Below, piece by piece: positions 47,838 to 51,942 of a stretch of DNA of 51,942 bases. The position numbers and the translations under genes were made by a program. The DNA comes from an uncultured Prevotellaceae bacterium (GTDB lineage: Bacteria > Bacteroidota > Bacteroidia > Bacteroidales > Bacteroidaceae). Where the stretch lies: NCBI GenBank assembly GCA_902786665.1, contig CADADN010000051.1:34736-86677 (forward strand), given 5' to 3'. Positions within the stretch are counted from its first letter, which is position 1. Each line of letters starts with the position of its first letter. A model generated the notes under the pieces. The model did no database searches. It was not told the origin of the DNA and worked only from the letters and a program-made list of their open reading frames with translations.

Positions 47838-50800
47838 ATGAAATCTACCAAGGCAAAAATCATCGTCAGTTTGTGTGCAGCACTGTTCTCGCTTAACGCA
47901 TTGGCGCAGCAACTCGCATTCCCCGGAGCACAAGGCTGGGGACGCTTCGCCACCGGCGGGCGCAACGGCACCGTATATCACGTGACCAACCTCAACGATG
48001 ACGGCGCAGGCTCCCTGCGCGACGCCGTGAGTCAGTCCAACCGCATCGTCGTCTTCGACGTGGCAGGCGTCATCAACATCAACAGCCGCATCGTCTTTGC
48101 CAAAAACCTATATGTCGCAGGACAGACAGCACCGGGAGAGGGCATCACCGTCTATGGCGACGGCGTCTCCTTCTCCGGTTCTTCCAACATCATCGTGCGC
48201 CATATGCGTTTCCGCATGGGCAAGGGTGGTTCGTCGGGAAAAGACTGCGCCGGCATCTCCAACGGCACCAACATGATCTTCGACCACTGCTCCTTCGCAT
48301 GGGGACTCGACGAGGTGTTCTCCATCAACCCCGACGGGAAGGGAGACCTCCACAACGTCACGCTGATGAACTGCGTCTTCGGCCAGGGACTCCTCACGCA
48401 CTCCGCCGGAGGACTCATACAGGCCGACAGCATCACCCTGTATAGGAATTTCTACTGCGACAACGCCACGCGCAACAACAAGGTAAAGGGTGCACACCAG
48501 TATGTGAACAACATCGTCTACAACTGGAAGAACGGCTGCTACCTCATGGGAGGCGACTCCCAGGGGAAGAGTTATGCCAACACGCAGGGCAACCTCTTCA
48601 TCAACGGTCCTGCGGGAGGCGGCAACGCCTGCACATCGGCCAACAGCGACTTCAACATCTACGCCGACGACAACTGGCAGGACAAGAACAAGGACGGGGC
48701 GTTCAACCCCTATCTCATCCCCCAGAACGAATATGAGGGAGGCCCCACCTTCCGCACCGCACCATATCCCTATCCCTCACTCGACATCGTCAGCGCCCAG
48801 ACGCTGCTCGATGACGTGCTGCCCACCGTGGGAGCATCGTTGCCCTACCGCGACTACGCCGACTGCTACATGGTGGACGAGTGCCTCTCGCTCGGTACCG
48901 ACGGCGTCATCATCTCCACCGAGGACGTGATGCCCTATGGAAAACCCTCCACATGGAAGGTGTGGGGCGGCAACGAGCGCGTGGACACCGACAAGGATGG
49001 CATGCCCGACTGGTGGGAAAGCGCCAACGGCACCGACCCCACGAAGAACGATGCCATGGCAAAGGCCGCCAACGGCTATGCCAACATAGAGAACTACATC
49101 AACAGCATCTCCGGGGAGACGGTGGACGCTTTCCTCAGGGCTCCCCAGATTCTTCAACAGGCCGACGCCACACCCACCTCCATCACTCTTGAATGGCGAG
49201 ACTGGACCACAGGCGAGGAAGGCTTTGTCGTGGAATTGGAGAAAGACGGCGACTTTGTCGAGGTGGGGCGCACACCGGCCGATGCCACCTCGTACGTCAT
49301 CGGCGAGGGACTGGTCTCCGCCACGGCATACAAGGTGCGTGTCTGCGCCGTCAAGGGTGAGATGAAGTCTGAATATGCCACCGCCAACGTGAAGACCATG
49401 CAGGAACAGGTGGAGATGGTGGATGTGGACAACTACCAGGCCGACTACACCTGGAAAGGTGGCGACAACACCTGGGACACCGCGACGGAGGCCTGGGAGG
49501 AAGGTGTGTATGCCGATGGCGGCAACGTGCTCTTCCCCTTGCAAGGTGACGCCAAGGTGGCGCTCCCCGTCGCCGTGGCACCGAAGGCCATTGTCGTCAA
49601 GGGCGAAGGCAACCTCTCCTTCGCCGGGGCGGGGAAAATCTCCGGCACGGCATCGGTGAACATGGCGGGCAACGGCAAACTCACCCTCGCCACCAACAAC
49701 GACTACACCGGAGCCACGGTGGTAAGAGGTGGCGAGGTGGTGCTACCCACCCTCAAGAACGGCGGTGTGGCCAGTTCCATGGGTGCCAGCCTCGAATATG
49801 CCCAGAACTGGGTGTGGTATGGCGGTGCATGGCGATACATCGGCGGCACAACGGCCACCAACCGCAGCGCGGTCATCTACAAGGACACGGAGTTCAACAT
49901 CCAGAATGCCGCAACCACCGTCACCATGAGCGGGAAGATGGAAGGCGAGGGCGGCATCGTGCTCACCGGCGCAGGGACCCTGGCACCCAAGACGAAGGAC
50001 TTCTTCAACTACTCCGGGGCCACCGTGGTCAAAAAAGGCTTGCTCAAACTCAATGGCGTCTCCACGATGTGGCCGGACAAGATTTGCAAACTCGGCGCTT
50101 CCAAACTCGTCCTGGCGGGAGGGGAGTTCCGCACGCAAGACCCCAACGACACCTATGCCACCTACGACTTCCCCATCGAGGTGATGCCCGACACCTATTC
50201 GAAGGTGTATTTCTGCCGCAACTGTTCCATCAAGAGCAACGTGACGGGCTCAGGCACCGTGGAATGGGAAATCAACTGGGTGCGTGAGTACATCAACGGC
50301 GACTGGAGAGGCTTCTATGGCACCTTGGTAGCCAACGGGGTGGGGGATTCGAGCACCGGCTCGCAACTCATGTTCAACAACAACGCCTACAAGGGCATGC
50401 CCAACGCCTCCATCTACCTGAAGGGTAAGGCACGCATCATCTACTGGCCCACCAACGGCGAACTCTACCTCGGAGGCCTCAGCGGTGATGCAGGCACGTT
50501 CCTCAGCGGGTCGAGCAAGAACACCGCGGGACACACCATGACATGGCACGTGGGTGGGGCGAACACCGACGAGACATTCAACGGCGTCATCGACAACTGC
50601 GCCAGCAGCACCGCGTCGAAATATGACGGGACGACCAACATCATCAAGGAGGGCGACGGAATATGGAGACTCACCGGCACCAACATCTACAGCGGATACA
50701 CCAACATCAATGGTGGAAAACTCATTGTCAACGGAAAGAACAACGGCAAGGGCGCCGTCGTCGTCAATGCCTCCGGCATCCTGGCGGGACGCGGCACCAT

Positions 50801-51329
50801 CGCCGGCGCTGTGACGGTGAGGGAGGATGGCGCCATCCAACCGGGTGACGAGGGCGTGGACGGGAAGAGTCTCACCCTGGCATCCACATTGGTGGTGCAG
50901 GGGGACGGCATTGTCAGCATCCCTGCCAACCAGCAGACGTGCAACACCCTTGTCGTGAACGGCAACATGACGCTCCAGGAAGGTGCCGTGCTCCAACTCG
51001 CCGACGGGAGGTTCGAGGATGCTCCCGCCGTTGGCACCGCCTTCCGCGTGATGACTGTCAAGGGCACCCTCTCTGGGCAGTTTGCTGAAATATTCCCCGC
51101 CACACCCGGAGCAGGCCTGGCATGGGACACCTCCGAACTGTACACCACTGGCATCATCAAGGTCGTCGACGACACCAACGGCATAGGGTTTGTTACGCCC
51201 TATGTCGCACCGTTGCGCATGGAATATTACACCCTTGCTGGCAAACGCATCGACGTCCCCAAAGGCGTATGCGTGGAGAAGGCTGTCATGGTCGACGGGA
51301 CCATCCGCACACGCAAGGTGGTGAGATAG
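47838..51329 (+). CDS. Secreted PL1-type pectate lyase with FN3 and autotransporter-type beta repeats
   Basis: The 1,163-residue protein has a signal peptide (1-24). Residues about 25-345 are a parallel beta-helix of the PL1 pectate-lyase type (FPGAQGWGRFATGGRNG, TNLNDDGAGSLRDAV, VFDVAGVI, GQTAPGEG, DHCSFAWGLDE). A calcium-type loop DTDKDGMPDWWE lies at 383-394. A fibronectin-type III domain spans about 437-520. Residues about 540-1,090 carry autotransporter-associated beta-strand repeats (LTLATNNDYTGATVVRGGEV, FFNYSGATVVKKGLLKLNG, GTNIYSGYTNINGGKLIVNG). The tail at 1,127-1,163 (YYTLAGKRID, IRTRKVVR) is the Prevotella type. It should cleave de-esterified galacturonan outside the cell. It stands alone and is not linked to a second PUL in this window. 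Confidence 0.88.
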   Translation: MKSTKAKIIVSLCAALFSLNALAQQLAFPGAQGWGRFATGGRNGTVYHVTNLNDDGAGSLRDAVSQSNRIVVFDVAGVININSRIVFAKNLYVAGQTAPGEGITVYGDGVSFSGSSNIIVRHMRFRMGKGGSSGKDCAGISNGTNMIFDHCSFAWGLDEVFSINPDGKGDLHNVTLMNCVFGQGLLTHSAGGLIQADSITLYRNFYCDNATRNNKVKGAHQYVNNIVYNWKNGCYLMGGDSQGKSYANTQGNLFINGPAGGGNACTSANSDFNIYADDNWQDKNKDGAFNPYLIPQNEYEGGPTFRTAPYPYPSLDIVSAQTLLDDVLPTVGASLPYRDYADCYMVDECLSLGTDGVIISTEDVMPYGKPSTWKVWGGNERVDTDKDGMPDWWESANGTDPTKNDAMAKAANGYANIENYINSISGETVDAFLRAPQILQQADATPTSITLEWRDWTTGEEGFVVELEKDGDFVEVGRTPADATSYVIGEGLVSATAYKVRVCAVKGEMKSEYATANVKTMQEQVEMVDVDNYQADYTWKGGDNTWDTATEAWEEGVYADGGNVLFPLQGDAKVALPVAVAPKAIVVKGEGNLSFAGAGKISGTASVNMAGNGKLTLATNNDYTGATVVRGGEVVLPTLKNGGVASSMGASLEYAQNWVWYGGAWRYIGGTTATNRSAVIYKDTEFNIQNAATTVTMSGKMEGEGGIVLTGAGTLAPKTKDFFNYSGATVVKKGLLKLNGVSTMWPDKICKLGASKLVLAGGEFRTQDPNDTYATYDFPIEVMPDTYSKVYFCRNCSIKSNVTGSGTVEWEINWVREYINGDWRGFYGTLVANGVGDSSTGSQLMFNNNAYKGMPNASIYLKGKARIIYWPTNGELYLGGLSGDAGTFLSGSSKNTAGHTMTWHVGGANTDETFNGVIDNCASSTASKYDGTTNIIKEGDGIWRLTGTNIYSGYTNINGGKLIVNGKNNGKGAVVVNASGILAGRGTIAGAVTVREDGAIQPGDEGVDGKSLTLASTLVVQGDGIVSIPANQQTCNTLVVNGNMTLQEGAVLQLADGRFEDAPAVGTAFRVMTVKGTLSGQFAEIFPATPGAGLAWDTSELYTTGIIKVVDDTNGIGFVTPYVAPLRMEYYTLAGKRIDVPKGVCVEKAVMVDGTIRTRKVVR

Positions 51330-51344
51330 TTTCCAGCATCCTTG

Positions 51345-51680
51345 GCTGTAAATAATTAATAATTTATAATTTTGTTTGCCCACCGTTTAAGACATTTGTG
51401 CTAGCAATTTCACAATCAGAGTAATTTTAGGGGGCGACGCTTCCCAGCGTCGCCGTGGTTTGCCCCGCGTAATTAATTAACAATTAACAATTTATAATTA
51501 ATAATTTGGTTTGCCTCAACCTGCAAGTCCTTTGTGCAAGCAATTTCACAATCAGAGTATTTTTAGGGGGCGACGCTTCCCAGCGTCGCCGTGGTTTGTC
51601 CCGCGTAATTAATTAATAATTAACAATTTATAATTAATAATTTGGCTTGTTACACCGTTTAGGAATTCTTGTAAGTCATC
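51345..51680. repeat. Tandem ~136-bp intergenic repeat with hairpins
   Basis: Two copies, with a partial third, repeat an AT-rich part (TAACAATTTATAATTAATAA), a conserved AGCAATTTCACAATCAGAGTA and the hairpin GGCGACGCT-TCCC-AGCGTCGCC (51,433-51,454 and 51,569-51,590). The region 51,330-51,942 contains no gene. The first hairpin may also end the pectate lyase transcript. Confidence 0.85.
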
Positions 51681-51707
51681 ACCTTCAATTCACGGCCTTT
51701 TGTTCAC

Positions 51708-51729
51708 GGCGACGCTGGGAAGCGTCGCC
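51708..51729. repeat. Third hairpin copy, inverted
   Basis: GGCGACGCTGGGAAGCGTCGCC with flanks CAC and CCCCTAG is the reverse complement of the hairpins at 51,433 and 51,569, so the cluster contains two direct copies and one inverted copy. Confidence 0.85.
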
Positions 51730-51872
51730 CCCTAGCCAACACCCCGGGTGTGCTCACGGTTCCAAGAATGTTTGGTTTGCTGTAGGGACTTGCTTCATGT
51801 ATGTCCGTTACAATGTTAAATAATGCCATTGAACCGTTTCTCGCCTCGGATGGTGCAACAAACGGTGCAACT

Positions 51873-51942
51873 GTAGGGGCGGGTCTTGTGCCCGCCCGAA
51901 AAAAATTCTCCAATTCTAAAATTCGGGATGACAATATGGATA
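51873..51942. mobile_element. Partial palindromic element, cut by the window end
   Basis: It matches the left arm and AT-rich middle of the element at 47,127-47,224. The flank just before it (AACGGTGCAACT) also resembles the flank of that copy (AACGGTGCAGCT). Confidence 0.8.

Noticed and set aside
1-51942. tRNA, rRNA, riboswitch or replication-origin features
   Set aside because: No cloverleaf, rRNA core or known riboswitch core was recognised by reading. A covariance-model scan would be needed to exclude weak cases.

Overview
The window looks like a chromosomal segment of a member of the Bacteroidota, most probably of the Prevotella/Segatella/Xylanibacter group. The reasons are a SusC/SusD pair with its accessory lipoproteins, promoters of the Bacteroidota type (-7 box TAnnTTTGC with a TTTG-like -33 box), almost no Shine-Dalgarno sequences, and seven secreted proteins that end in the short C-terminal tail typical of Prevotella (a Y-x-G-x-R stretch, then usually G-x-Y-I-x-x-G-K-K). 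No rRNA, tRNA or CRISPR array was seen.

Region 1 (1-3,090) is a decayed accessory area. It holds interspersed repeats, a secreted Fibrobacter-type paralogous-domain protein with one dockerin-like motif at each end, a truncated HsdM N-terminus, a MITE-like element, and a small conserved protein of unknown function.

Region 2 (3,094-28,799) is a complete polysaccharide utilisation locus (PUL). A minus-strand operon runs from SusC (14,970) through SusD, a DUF4959/DUF5126/DUF5000-type lipoprotein, a DUF4998-type lipoprotein, another lipoprotein and a GH30 glycosidase to a three-module surface protein, and ends at a hairpin terminator near 3,048. A membrane-anchored DUF6377-type regulator (15,195-16,922) lies upstream. 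Divergent from it is a plus-strand enzyme operon: a GH16-GH18 fusion, a GH18-ThuA fusion, GH9, a free ThuA-like protein, an alginate-lyase-superfamily/GH88 fusion, and GH5. Beta-glucanase-type, chitinase-type, GH9 and uronan-lyase/unsaturated-uronyl-hydrolase activities together suggest a composite polymer of beta-glucan, aminoglycan and uronan. A fungal cell wall (for example a glucuronan-containing Mucoromycota wall) is the leading inference, not a demonstrated fact.

Region 3 (28,804-38,955) carries an AAA-ATPase/PD-(D/E)XK protein, a GH43-CBM6 enzyme whose promoter was rebuilt by a 31-bp duplication around a repeat block, a large non-catalytic surface protein with a chitobiase-C-terminal-type domain, and a secreted alpha/beta hydrolase next to an endonuclease/exonuclease/phosphatase-type hydrolase.

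Region 4 (39,000-45,000) is a mobile and decayed zone. It contains an IS110-family element with a structured non-coding end, a second copy of that element's 5' end fused upstream of an unrelated gene, a WG-repeat protein, an acetylxylan-esterase-like remnant, a zinc-ribbon gene interrupted by an in-frame stop, and a 22-codon remnant of an ATPase gene.

Region 5 (45,067-51,942) has an ECF sigma factor with two small membrane proteins, a 43-bp minisatellite carrying a nested palindromic element, and a 1,163-residue PL1-type pectate lyase with autotransporter-type beta repeats, followed by tandem intergenic hairpins. Intergenic space is unusually rich in palindromic repeats of several families.
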